Shown: positions 1-9,700 of the stretch, piece after piece
Layout of the letters: each line of letters opens with the position of its first letter
How positions within the stretch are numbered: position 1 is the first letter of the stretch
Assembly (NCBI GenBank): GCA_004794785.1
Contig: SJOL01006576.1
Location: 928,191 to 992,190 of the forward strand
Direction: 5' to 3'
Length of the DNA: 64,000 bases
Source: Opisthorchis felineus
Lineage: Eukaryota; Platyhelminthes; Trematoda; Opisthorchiida; Opisthorchiidae
Program-made: the position numbers and the translations under genes
Notes under the pieces: model-generated
The model's database searches: none
Told to the model about the DNA's origin: nothing
The model's input: the letters and a program-made list of their open reading frames with translations, nothing else

Positions 1-1009
1 CTCCATTCCGAAAAGATAACAGTTGTTGAACTACTGGACGGTCATGGACCTCCCAGTGGATCTCTAAGAAAACTGCTCAACCTCTGCTTGACCACGTACT
101 TCGAATTCAACGGCGAATACCACGAACAACTGAAAAGAGCACCAATGGGTTCCCCGATTTTAGGGTTCATCACCGAGGTTGTAATGCAGAAACTGGAGAA
201 AATCGCATCACTCTGCATAGGTTATGTAGACGATACCTTCGTCATCATCAAAAGGAGCGAGCTACCGAGCACTCCATTTGAAAAACGGTGTCTCTGATGA
301 AATCGAGTTCACGATGGAAGAGGAAAACCACAACAAGCTGGTGGTTTTAGATGTCCTCTTCACACGGTTACAAAAAGGACAAATGCAAACGGAAGTCTAC
401 AGAAAGGCTACTCACACGGATCAAATTCTGAACTACCAGAGCAACCATCCAAACTGTCACAAACAGAGCTGCATTCAGACACTATTCGAGCGAATTGAAA
501 CACTGTAACACAGTAGAATCAAAGGCAAAAAAAGAAACGCCTATACAAAATCTTTCAAAAGAACGGTTACCCGAGGAACTTCATCTTGGGATCTCTGAGA
601 AAATGCATTCAACCAACTCGACGACCGGAAGCACAAGCAAAACAACCACACTACCATACATCAAAAACATTTCGGAGATGACCGCAAGGATACTAGGACA
701 GTATGCCGTGAGAGTTGCCTGCATACCGACTGACACGCTGCGAAGGGCACTATCAAAACCAAAGGGGATAATTAATGCGATGGAGAAGACAAATGTAATC
801 TACAAAATTCAATGCAATGATTGTGAAAAACACTACGTGGGACCAACAGAGAGGAAACTGTCAACCAGAGTCAACGAACACAAGCTCGCCGCTAGAACAC
901 CCGACCAACTCTCGCCCATCTCTGCACAAGTAGACGGTACTCCATTGATGGAACAATAAGCAGACGCATCGAGATCGACCCTGTCTACCAACCTCTGAGG
1001 ACACAGTAA
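1..1009 (+). pseudogene. Penelope-like element remnant: reverse transcriptase and GIY-YIG endonuclease, 5' end off window
   Basis: Three plus-strand frames read in succession give one Penelope-like polyprotein. The first is open from base 1 and carries APMGSPI followed by the catalytic reverse-transcriptase box YVDDTFVII (about 220-250). Near 285 the reading moves to a second frame (EFTMEEENHNKLVVLDVL, then VYRKATHTDQILNYQSNHP). Near 495 it moves to a third frame, which ends in a GIY-YIG nuclease module: VIYKIQCNDC, then YVGPTERKLSTRVNEHK. A further shift near 950 reaches IEIDPVYQPLR and a stop at 1007-1009. The CNDC pair and the YVG...R spacing are typical of the endonuclease of this element class. 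At least three frameshifts, and apparently a deletion between the GIY-YIG core and the C-terminal tail, make it inactive. Only the C-terminal half of the reverse transcriptase is inside the window. The class is well supported; the subfamily is not determined. Confidence 0.82.
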
Positions 1010-2192
1010 ATCCAGAACCATAAAACCCTGAGCAGAACAAGGATTCAAAGAAGAAACCAATAGGACTAAAGTTACAAGATATTCGGGTTGAAACGACAAA
1101 TTAAATGGACCACAATTTCCAGCTGTCATCAAGGCTCACCGAACCCGACTACCAAACGGGCCCAAAATAACGGGAGCCCCAGAGAGAGAAGACCTGCAAA
1201 TCAACCACCCAAGCTCATGGATATAAACCACGAGTTAGGTATGAGCAATCAGCGAACTACTAAAAATATAAAGTACACCACCAACCAATCAAACAATAAA
1301 GGGGTCGGCCACGGCGCAATACAGACCACCAATGGACCAACCGGAAGAGAGGATAATGGACAATAGTTTCAACAGTAATGTATCCGTAGAAAGCAAGAAA
1401 TATAAAGCACAACGCAACACAGATTATGATCGGACCAATAAGAATCCAAGTGCGATGACTACCAATGACCAATCAGGTTACAGCCCGAAGCTGCTCTTTG
1501 TAAACTATATAAACGCAAGCACGAAGAGAGGGACTAACAACCCAACAGCGTCCTGGAGATGTCTCCTCGAAAGGCAACGAAAAGTTTGCAAATTAATTGC
1601 CAAGCTCGATGGACAGATCAACAGTCGATCAATTGCCAACTAATGTACTCAAGCTACACATACTCGCACACATTGCCAGATGGAGGTATCTAGTATGTTA
1701 TACTGACATCCTAACCCAGAAACAGAGTAGATTAGCTTTGGTTATCACCAGGAGCACTGACCTGCTCCTAGATATCTCATGTTAGCCAAACAAATGAGTT
1801 GTGATCTGTGGGAAGTACCGCAACTTCCAACTGGTTCTTTGATCGGATGTGGAACGTTCAGTGCTGCTGAATTTCTACTTCAAAGTTTGCATGTTAGTTC
1901 TCTAGGGAAGACCTCCAAAAAAGACCACAAGTTATTCACCAGTAATCAGCTCATAGAGTCGGCAGAACTGGATATTCCACTACAACCAAGGTTCGTGCAT
2001 CGGCGTTTAATGATAGTACGTACAGCATATACACCAAGCCAATATATGATTAATTCGGTGCCTCGTCCCATGCGTCCTGGGTCACTTGAATGCTGCATTA
2101 GCTCAAGTTTGCATTTGTCGGAATCTGCAAACAAAAAGAAGGTGTACTAGAACTTTACGCTGACAAATCAGTAACGCATCTTCTGGTTGCAT

Positions 2193-2195
<3 letters not shown>
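1010..2195. other. No supported gene; possible non-coding tail of the Penelope-like element
   Basis: The stretch after the GIY-YIG remnant is strikingly A-rich and T-poor on the plus strand from about 1040 to 1560, unlike its surroundings, and may be the element's 3' non-coding part. Open frames here (for example 1779-2150, 123 codons) show no recognisable motif. I see no hammerhead core in this interval. Confidence 0.3.

Positions 2196-2238
<43 letters not shown>
2196..2238. repeat. (ATC)14 microsatellite
   Basis: An uninterrupted run of about fourteen ATC units. The short string GTTGCATAAAAT occurs directly to its left (about 2187) and again about 95 bases further on (about 2283), so the repeat lies inside a small direct duplication. 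Confidence 0.97.
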
Positions 2239-4439
2239 GAGACAGCAACATCAGTGTTGACACTGATGCTTCACTGCCGTAGTTGCATAAAATACACTCT
2301 CAAAATCTGTAATTCCGTCACAATGACGGAAGACAACCTGTCTTGATAACACCAATTTGGTTTTTGGTCTGATTCGGGCACATAAATGTTGCCTACGCTG
2401 GGTGATGTATGCATACCTTTTAACGGCCGAAATTGAATCGAAATTTCATTATTATAATTCCTTTTTTATTCGACGAATCCTTGTTCCATCTCTGAGTTTT
2501 ATTAGATTGAAAGTTGTATCACATTAGTTTGTACATAACGTAAGCGACGAATAACTCCGTCGATCCGGTTAAAAACTCCGATTCTGCGTTCGGATGGTGT
2601 ACGTTGTTTGTTTGAAACTCCCCCAACCCATCAACACAAGATTTTGGCAAAAAACACTAACCGACAATAGCCGCTAATTGACACTCTACACTGATCTGGT
2701 GCACTATTATGAAGATGTCTTGCTGATTGCTTCTCCGTCTACCTTAGAACCTGACCAACTTGATGACTTGCTCGCTTGGCCTGATGAAGCTTTTGTGTCA
2801 AAGATGAAACGTCGTCCAAGTAAAAAAAAATCTACTGGTTGCTTGCCAAGCCTTTGTGAAACTAAAAGCTTACAGTCTCCCGTAATTGACATATGGCACT
2901 ATTCTGCTGGAAATCAGTATAACCACATCAATGAAACGACACCATTTTAAGTAGTACGGATGGGAAATGTGGCGCCGACTTCCTAATCCGTATTTTCACC
3001 TTTTATAGGTAAAGTGCACAAATTATACAGAGCCACAACACGAAACACGCAGTAATTTCTTTATCAGTGCAAGTTCGTCTCACTGTCTCAGAACTGTGAT
3101 GTGGACATAGCTTCATCGGGAATGTCGTTGTTTATTAGATGCCCCCTTCTAATCTTTCCTCACTATGATGAAACAGTTTCGCAATGCACCATGGCCTTCT
3201 TAGGAAGGTCACGTTCACCCTCAAGAAAAATGTGGTTTGGTGCTCCAAACTCTCTTCAGTAACCTTATACAAATCGATCCACCTGAAACAACCGGATTGT
3301 TTACAATGTGACTCACAATTGTACATTGCCGTGATTGGTTCACCATGTGATGGGTGCATCGAAATACCCCGTAAACATTTAAAAACGAATACCGCGGCAG
3401 ATATCAGTTTAGTCCCGCTTCGACGAGCAGAATTTATTGAACATCCTCAGATCTGAGCCAATAACCACCCCAACGTTATTTCTATAGTCATCATCCCATC
3501 AAGTTTTGTTACAAGTTCATCCGTGTTTACTTACCACAGCTGTGGATGTCGCTGTCGAACCCTGCCGGCATTTAGTTTGTTTAGAAAAGTACCCCATTTA
3601 GGAACTTAAACACCCCTGGTCTTGATGACACTCCCTCTTTACAGTTCAATGAAAATAAATAATCGTTCAACTGTTACACCATTCCGGTGCCTAGCTGCCA
3701 TGCCACCAGAAGGAAACATGAGGGTTCAGGCAGTAGACAGGGATAGTCGAGATCCCCGTGTTGGGTTCGACACACTAATCTTCCGGTCCGTAAGTTTACA
3801 CCCTAAACACTGACCTACACAGCGTAACCAAAGCCAAACTCAGCATTCCTCCAGCGTGTCAAATCGAACGGGTGTTTTAGAACCACCCTAGCGTTCTCAT
3901 ATGTCTTACGAAGGTCTCGTCCCACTGGGGCCTCACTGAAAGTAGCTGACGACTACAAAATGTGTTTTCCTAAAATTAGTCCGACCGACTGCTTGGGTCA
4001 TTTCTCCTCAACGTCTGCAAGTAACGACACAGCTCTCAAAACTAGACAGGGGTTACAATGATCGATAACCAATCGAGGTTTCGATAATCCGTTATTTATT
4101 CAACTTCCCAAACTAGACCAGTCTCGACCCCAGTAGACGATAAGTTTGAAAACATAAACGTTCATTCTGATAAATCTCTGGTTCTATACTGAGGAAGTAA
4201 CCAGTGGATGAACGCGAACATACCGACGTTTGCATTGTTTGATCAAAGTACACCCGACCCCCCACGAAAGGTACCATTTTGTGGCATGTCTTACAGCCGA
4301 TCAAATCTGTTGGCTTAGGTGGAGGCTTCCATCACTTTTTGGATATACCGTGACTTGTGATGCAACTCAGAAAACTGTGACCCATATTCCTTCTATCACG
4401 AACTAAAACACGGGTTAAGGTGAACTGAACATTACATAA
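2239..4439. other. Intergenic, no recognised gene
   Basis: No RNA gene, transposon motif or convincing exon was found. The best open frame, 2678-2950 (+), is listed separately. A minus-strand frame at 3135-3359 and its plus-strand counterpart at 3184-3456 have no recognisable motif. Confidence 0.5.
2678..2950 (+). CDS. Unrecognised ORF, possible exon
   Basis: This 90-codon frame has a protein-like composition: an acidic stretch (LEPDQLDDLLAWPDEAF) followed by a basic one (KMKRRPSKKKS). It is bounded by a TAA at its end. The frame opens at a TTG rather than an ATG, so if real it would be an internal or terminal exon. No domain is recognised, no matching exon was found nearby, and it may be chance or the scrap of a repeat. 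Confidence 0.22.
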   Translation: MTLYTDLVHYYEDVLLIASPSTLEPDQLDDLLAWPDEAFVSKMKRRPSKKKSTGCLPSLCETKSLQSPVIDIWHYSAGNQYNHINETTPF

Positions 4440-4840
4440 GGGGGAATGCAATTATAACTGAATTTCGTCAGATACTCTCATTTGCACATGAATCTGGTAT
4501 TGATGGGAGACTCGATCGAATCCAGCTTAATCTCCTATCTATACTGATCCACTTCAAAGGAATGTGCTGCGCCAGGCCCCCTCATGTTTTACTTACCACG
4601 ATGTTCGAGATATCGCCATACATTGGCAAAACGTAAGACTCTGCACAAAAGGTAGCTGAAAACTCTTCCACAGCTCACGACCGGTTTCGTTGTTCTAGGG
4701 GCTCATCAAGCAGCTGCAGTTCCCGAGTTTCTCTTAACCTTATGTTTTTCCTAAGCCCAAATTGGACGGAGTTCGCCGAATTCTCGCATTTCTACATTAG
4801 TTTGGTTTTGACGAGAGACTCAACTGAATCCAGCTGGGGC
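4440..4840 (-). repeat. Hammerhead-ribozyme repeat, copy A (minus strand)
   Basis: The block is similar along its length to copies B and C. Shared strings include the ribozyme core, GGCGATATCTCGA on the side downstream of the ribozyme, and the CCCAAATTG-ACG-AGTTCG stretch on the upstream side (plus-strand reading about 4756-4775, also at about 9946-9960 in copy C). The left part (about 4475-4590) is the reverse complement of the tail of copy B. The two copies therefore lie with their ribozyme-upstream ends facing each other. Confidence 0.75.
4671..4720 (-). ncRNA. Hammerhead ribozyme, type I-like (copy A)
   Basis: Read on the minus strand, the core runs from UUGAUGA (expected CUGAUGA, one change) through a short stem II to GAAAC, then CGGUC with predicted cleavage after GUC, between plus-strand positions 4679 and 4678. 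Stem I can pair CAGCUGC with GUGAGCUG as seven base pairs with one bulged G. Stem III is only the near-palindrome ACCGGU, with no room for a hairpin loop, which in other short-stem-III hammerheads favours activity as a dimer. The C-to-U change at the first core position probably weakens this copy. Identification rests on motif spacing and hand pairing. Confidence 0.65.
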
Positions 4841-4860
4841 AGGCGTTTATGGTGGTCTGG

Positions 4861-4908
4861 GCTTACCTGATAAGTCCAAAGAACGGCGAAACCGGTCGTG
4901 GGTATTCG
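4861..4908 (+). ncRNA. Hammerhead ribozyme, type I-like (copy B)
   Basis: The core is CUGAUAA at 4867-4873 (expected CUGAUGA, one change), a three-pair stem II between GUC (4874-4876) and GGC (4885-4887), GAAAC at 4888-4892 and the cleavage triplet GUC at 4895-4897. Stem I pairs GCUUAC on the left with GUGGGU on the right: C-G, A-U, two U-G wobbles, C-G and G-U. Stem III is the palindrome ACCGGU without a loop. Hammerheads of this layout are known from flatworm repeats and from Penelope-like elements; the assignment here is by motif and hand pairing only. Confidence 0.7.
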
Positions 4909-5100
4909 AGGAGTTCTCAACTAACTTATAAGTAGTGTATTTCACCGGGCTAACGGATGGCGATATCTCGAGTATAAATCAACTGAAAACGACTGAAACA
5001 CGAGGCGGCCTTGTGCAGCAAATTCATTTGAATGTGACCATCATGAATGAGAGATCAAGCTAGATTCATTTGGGGCTCCCGCCAAAACGAAATTAGTGTG

Positions 5101-5108
5101 TAAATGAT
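5101..5108. repeat. Merlin target-site duplication, left
   Basis: TAAATGAT. The pre-insertion sequence, judged from repeat copy A, ended in G, so this copy carries the one substitution. Confidence 0.85.
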
Positions 5109-5132
5109 GGATATTTTTCAGATAAGCCCCGC
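5109..5132 (+). repeat. Merlin left terminal inverted repeat
   Basis: Inward core CAGATAAGCCCCGC at the right-hand part of the 24 bases. It differs from the right repeat at positions 5 and 10. Confidence 0.92.
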
Positions 5133-5300
5133 TACTAATGCAAAAAGTGCATGCGCGAAAAGTTAAGCCCCGCCACTTTCTGTCAGCTCCAATGTAATGT
5201 ACGCACACAACCTTGACCTATTTTTGATGAAAACAATTCCTTATCCGCATCTAGGCTCATTTTGTGCAAAAATTTTCTCCGTTCGGACGTAAAATCTTAA

Positions 5301-6175
5301 ATGAACTTTCTGACGCTTTCAACTCTCGTTCATGACAAGGAGACGGCAATACGCTTTTGCAAAGCCACGGAGTGATTCATCAGCAACGTTTATGCAACAA
5401 TGGGCACCAAGTGACACTTTCAACTGTTTCTAACAGGTGGAGGTGTAATGCCCGACAGTGTCGGCAAGAAACCGGTCTTCGAAAGGGAACTTTGCTGGAG
5501 CGGTCTAGGATGGAGTTTAGGACAGTAATTCTATTCATTTATTGCTAGTCCAAAAATTTGGCAAAAATCAAATTCTGCTCAGAGGAATTATCTATAAGCC
5601 ACACGACCGCTGTTGACTGGAAGAACTTTCTTCGCGAAGTTTGCGCCTGGCGGCTTTTGCAGACTCCAACAGTTATCGGCGGCCCAGGTCTACACGTCGA
5701 GATCGATGAAACGCTAATATCTCGCCGTAAAAACCACGCAGGGCGAGTCCTTCCCCAGCAGTGGATTTTCGGAGGGATCTGCCGGGAAACTAAAGAGGTG
5801 TTCATGTATGCAGTGCCAGATCGAACTGCGGCCACTTTGATGGACACAATCCAGGCCTGCATCGCTCCCGGCTCAATCATCATCTCCGATATGTGGGCAT
5901 CATACCAAGGAATTGAAACGATGATTGACATGAATTATACTCACGAAACGGTTAATCATACCGAAAACTTTGTGGATCCGACGACTGGAGCTCACACACA
6001 AACCATCGAATCTCTTTGGCACGTCTACAAGATGCAGAATAAACGCCAATGCGGCACACACCGATCTTTAGTGGACAGCTACTTGTGTGAGTTCGTTTGG
6101 AGGCAAAGGTACCGAAAAACGGACCTTTTCATCCAAATTATTAATGACATGTCCCAATTTCACCCTCTTCAATAA
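5301..6175 (+). pseudogene. Merlin transposase (ISXO2-like DDE), frameshifted and nonsense-mutated
   Basis: Translation starts plausibly at ATG 5301 (MNFLTLSTLVHDKETAIRFC). Between about 5360 and 5372 the reading must move by one base into a second frame (SHGVIHQQRLCNNGH). A zinc-ribbon-like region follows, with WRCNARQC. An in-frame TAG at 5546-5548 then interrupts the protein; the same frame resumes (about 5549 onward) and runs to the TAA at 6173-6175. The catalytic triad is visible: D in EIDETLI, D in ISDMWASY and E in QTIESLW. Total length is near 290 codons, normal for the family. AATAAA overlaps the stop codon and could be the element's polyadenylation signal. One frameshift and one nonsense codon make it inactive as it stands. 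Confidence 0.9.
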
Positions 6176-6243
6176 AAACTAAAAGTACAAATTTCATATC
6201 CTCTTTTTTCTGATCTTTTTTTGGTGGCGGGGGTTAATTTTTG

Positions 6244-6267
6244 GCGGGGCTTATCTGGAAAAGATCC
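6244..6267 (-). repeat. Merlin right terminal inverted repeat
   Basis: GCGGGGCTTATCTG followed by GAAAAGATCC. It is the reverse complement of the left repeat with two mismatches. Confidence 0.92.
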
Positions 6268-6275
6268 TAAATGAG
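6268..6275. repeat. Merlin target-site duplication, right
   Basis: TAAATGAG, matching the left duplication at seven of eight bases and matching the uninterrupted repeat copy A apart from its first base. Confidence 0.85.
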
Positions 6276-6551
6276 AGTACAGTACAGTTCGTCGCACTGC
6301 TCCAACTCTCCCTCTTCTACTGTATACTTATTTATTCAGTCAAGACAGGTGCTTAAACATTCATGAATAGGTTGCGGTAGCTCAAACGTTGGATGATAGC
6401 ATGTTATTCCACTACGCTGTGTTTTTGCTTCAAATTTTTCATATGATGCCTCTATGGTGGTGGTTTTCACATACTGTGCACTGTAGCCGCTGTCACGGGG
6501 CCGACAACTCTCAGCGCGTTAGCCTCCAACTGATCGATAGCAAAATTCTGT

Positions 6552-6609
6552 CCAATCAGCCCACACCAGATGCCAGCCTATTGGTTGGTTTTCTGTTGAA
6601 AGCACCAAT
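6552..6609 (+). promoter_or_regulatory. Three CCAAT boxes upstream of serpin 1
   Basis: CCAAT at 6552-6556 (within CCAATCAGC), ATTGG at 6580-6584 and CCAAT at 6605-6609 lie about 100, 70 and 45 bases before the serpin start codon. No TATA box is evident. The second serpin has three such boxes in its own upstream region, one also within CCAATCAGC. These are candidate NF-Y sites; function is inferred. Confidence 0.45.
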
Positions 6610-6649
6610 AACAGGTGCATCCGCCATTGTTCACCGCGTTCGTTGAGCG

Positions 6650-6731
6650 ATGACCGCTGACGTGGATATGAAGAACATATTATGTCATTTTACGGTTGAT
6701 TTGTATGAGAAGGTGGCCAAAAAACATGGTG
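6650..6731 (+). CDS. Serpin 1 exon 1
   Basis: Start codon ATG at 6650. It encodes 27 residues ending YEKVAKKHG (helix A) plus one base. Donor GTAGGT at 6732 gives a phase 1 junction, as in serpin 2. The start was chosen because it gives a length within one residue of the paralogue's first exon. Confidence 0.85.
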
Positions 6732-9700
6732 GTAGGTTTGGCCGTACACGTTAATCCTCACTAAAGCGCATCTGAACAATGTATTTCTCTCACCGTTGAG
6801 TATTTATACCGCCATCGCAATGACGATGGCTGGATCAGATGGGAACACCAAACAAGAGATCCTAAGAACACTGCATCTTTCGGATTTAACGGCCACAGGC
6901 GAGCTGCATGAACATATCCATGCCATTATACACAAATATTTTGAAACACCCACCGGCGTCGAATTATCGTTAGCTAATCGTCTATTTGTGTTGCAACCGG
7001 CACAAATTCAAGCGGAATACACTCAGGTTCTTCAGAAGAATTATCGTGCCGATACGGAACTGGTGGGTTGTTTTGGCACGCATTGTTCTACTGAACACTC
7101 CTCCGTTGTAGCTGACATCGATACCAGATGTTGAAAGCAAACGACAACACATGAATAACTGGGTGGCGGTGAACACACGTGACAAGATCAAAAATCTAAT
7201 CCCGCCTGGTTGTGTATCTGGCAGCACAGTATTATCCCTAATCAACGCATTATACTTTAAAGGTAAATCAGGATCTAACGATCTTCTTGAATCTGCACAG
7301 GCAAATGGCATTCTGAGTTCCTGAAGAGTCGTACATATCCAAAGGAATTCCACTGCTTGGACGGTAAGACGGTCGAGGTGGAAATGATGTATGTGAAAGC
7401 TGACTTCCCCTACGTACGCTTGAATGTATGTGACGCACACGCCATCCGCTTACCTTTCAAAGATAGTGAGTAAGTTTTCGAAAAAGCAACATTTTTCAGT
7501 GGTTAATCACAGGCAACTTAGCTTAGCTTTTGACGAAACTTTGTAGACACTTGGTCCCGTAATATCGGGTATGTGAGACTTAACCTTTTATCACGTGACA
7601 GCTGGCAGTATTTACCGCCCCACTTTCCTTATTCCCAGGTAGATTGTGCGAGTGTTTAAGACTGATTGGCGTGTATTGTGGAGAGAATCGCATCTAGCGG
7701 GTGGTTAAGCGGGTTTCTGAAGTCTAGGAGCTTAGCAGTAGTGATATCGGATGATGTCGCACAGGACATAAATATCCGACTGCGTGATACGAAGCATTAT
7801 TGATTGTTTGTCCCGGTTTCAGCTGGCATATGCTAATTGTGCTACCAAAAGAGAATGACGGACTCAGCAAATTGGTTGATCATCTCCGTAAACCAGGAAA
7901 TCTTGAAGCGTTACTAAAAGCGGATTTTTCGAAACTGGAAGTCGCCGTACACCTACCCAAGTTCAAGCTTTCGGAGGGTGATCCACTAGACGCCAAAGAA
8001 TTGTTAATTCAATGTGGGATCCACGATGTATTCGACCCTGCGAAAGCGAATCTGTCAAAAATGTGTACGGATGAACAGTTGTTTGTATCCAGTGTTCTGC
8101 ACAAGTCCGTCTTGGAGGTGAGCGATCTGTTGCCCGCGTATTTTTTTCTTTCTTGTTCTGTACCGATATAATTTCACTCGTTCATACCATAACTTCAAGT
8201 CAAACATTTTTACCGTGAATTTGAACCAGTTAGGTCTTCCAGTTAGTGCCACCTTGCTGAACTAAACCTAGCGGAATTTCACGTTCACACGCGCAGAACT
8301 GCTTCACTAAATGTGCTAACCTTCAATTTTCGTTCTCATTGCACCACCACCCCTCATCTAAGGTGAATTTTGGATCTCCTAATGACAACCTGTAATGGTA
8401 GTTATAAACGTCCTTGAAACTGGGTAAACACCGTCTATTATCTATAATCAATCTTAACAGCTTTTCACAAGTAACGTTGTAAGCCTGGTGAGAGGATTTC
8501 TGGTTCTTTTAAATCATGACTGTTGGCGATATCACTTAAAAATCCTTAGACAGGCAGGTCTGGAATATTCAAACCAATGGCAACATTGTAGTGATCTGAA
8601 GGATGTACGTACACCATCTCTCAAAACGATGATGTTTTGAAGCAAGCCGTCCTTTATACAAAACTCTGACATGTTTCTCCGTTAGAACATTTGACAGAAT
8701 GCATTGCAAAATGTTTTCCATTAAAATTATAGAGAGATGAACATGTTTTAATAAGTGAATAACTGTTGAGATTCCCGATACGGAACTTTGAGTTACGCGT
8801 AGGTTCGACAATACCGAATATCAAACGGAAGATTTGGGTTCTAAATTCTACGGTACTATTTACACAAGGGTAAGCAAATGTATACAACAAACCTCAATTG
8901 TTCACGTTCGTAACGTCAACAAGTGCACAAGTCTGTCACTGACCGGCACAGTGCAGTGTCAACGTCCGCAGACCAAACAACGGCGAGCGGAATGTTGGCT
9001 CAGTAGTGTGGGTTGCGGTCGTCCCTTCCGACAACAGTCTTGTGATTCTCATTGGTGGTGAGATCACTTGAAGACACATGAGAAAACAAGTCAAGGCAGG
9101 CTCAGCGAACGGGACACGAACGCACATGGGTAAGTAGGTCAGCTGCACAAATTCACACACAGACACACATGCTAATACACAAGGTCGGACGGGACGGCCT
9201 TTACGGCAAGGTGAGTGGCGGGTACAAATGAGCAGAACAAGTGGAGAGTCAGAAGTACATAGGAGGAGTAAGCAAATGAATAGGGAAATTATCATGAGGT
9301 CCAGTTAGATTCAACACTCCCCACCATAATTCCTCCATGAATTACTATGCAACAGGATAAGGGTAAAGGGAACACTTATCATAATATACTGAGTACAATA
9401 TCTTGAGTAAGTAAATGAGGGAAGGTAGTATCATTACCTTATGCTGAGTTTTGTGTATATACTCACTTCACAAACACCAATACGTAAATTGAGAAAACAC
9501 TGGCTTGTAGGTGGGTATTGCTGGACAAATCTCAAAGTTGACATGATGTAGTGGCCACCTTGCCTTGAGTCGCCGTGAACTTTTGGATCCCGTATGGAAT
9601 TAGCAGTTCCTAAACTGGTGTATAGAAGCCGGAGTAATCCCACGATTAGAGGTTTATATAATTTTATAATTTTATAATTGTATTCATAGTACCGCATTTG

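Larger units (their letters stand above)
5109..6267 (+). mobile_element. Merlin DNA transposon, complete ends, inactivated transposase
   Basis: The element is 1159 bp. Its 24-bp terminal inverted repeats match at 22 positions, both starting GGAT and ending CAGATAAGCCCCGC read inward. It is flanked by an 8-bp target duplication, TAAATGAT on the left (5101-5108) and TAAATGAG on the right (6268-6275), differing at one base. The 8-bp duplication and an ISXO2/IS1595-like DDE transposase are diagnostic of the Merlin superfamily, which is known in flatworms. A second inverted match around GTTAAGCCCCGCCAC (about 5160) and the corresponding stretch near 6225-6240 suggests the repeats extend inward with gaps. 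The insertion splits a hammerhead repeat. Confidence 0.92.
4841..6310 (+). repeat. Hammerhead-ribozyme repeat, copy B (plus strand), interrupted by Merlin
   Basis: The repeat runs from about 4841 to 5108 and resumes at 6268. The continuation reads GTGTAAATGA, then after the transposon TAAATGAGAGTA. Copy A holds the uninterrupted version of this junction (GTGCAAATGAGAGTA, reverse complement of about 4473-4487). The ribozyme lies near the left end, followed by ATGGCGATATCTCGAG and GCGGCCTTGTGCAGCAAATTC, both matched in copy A. Left and right limits are approximate. Confidence 0.7.
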
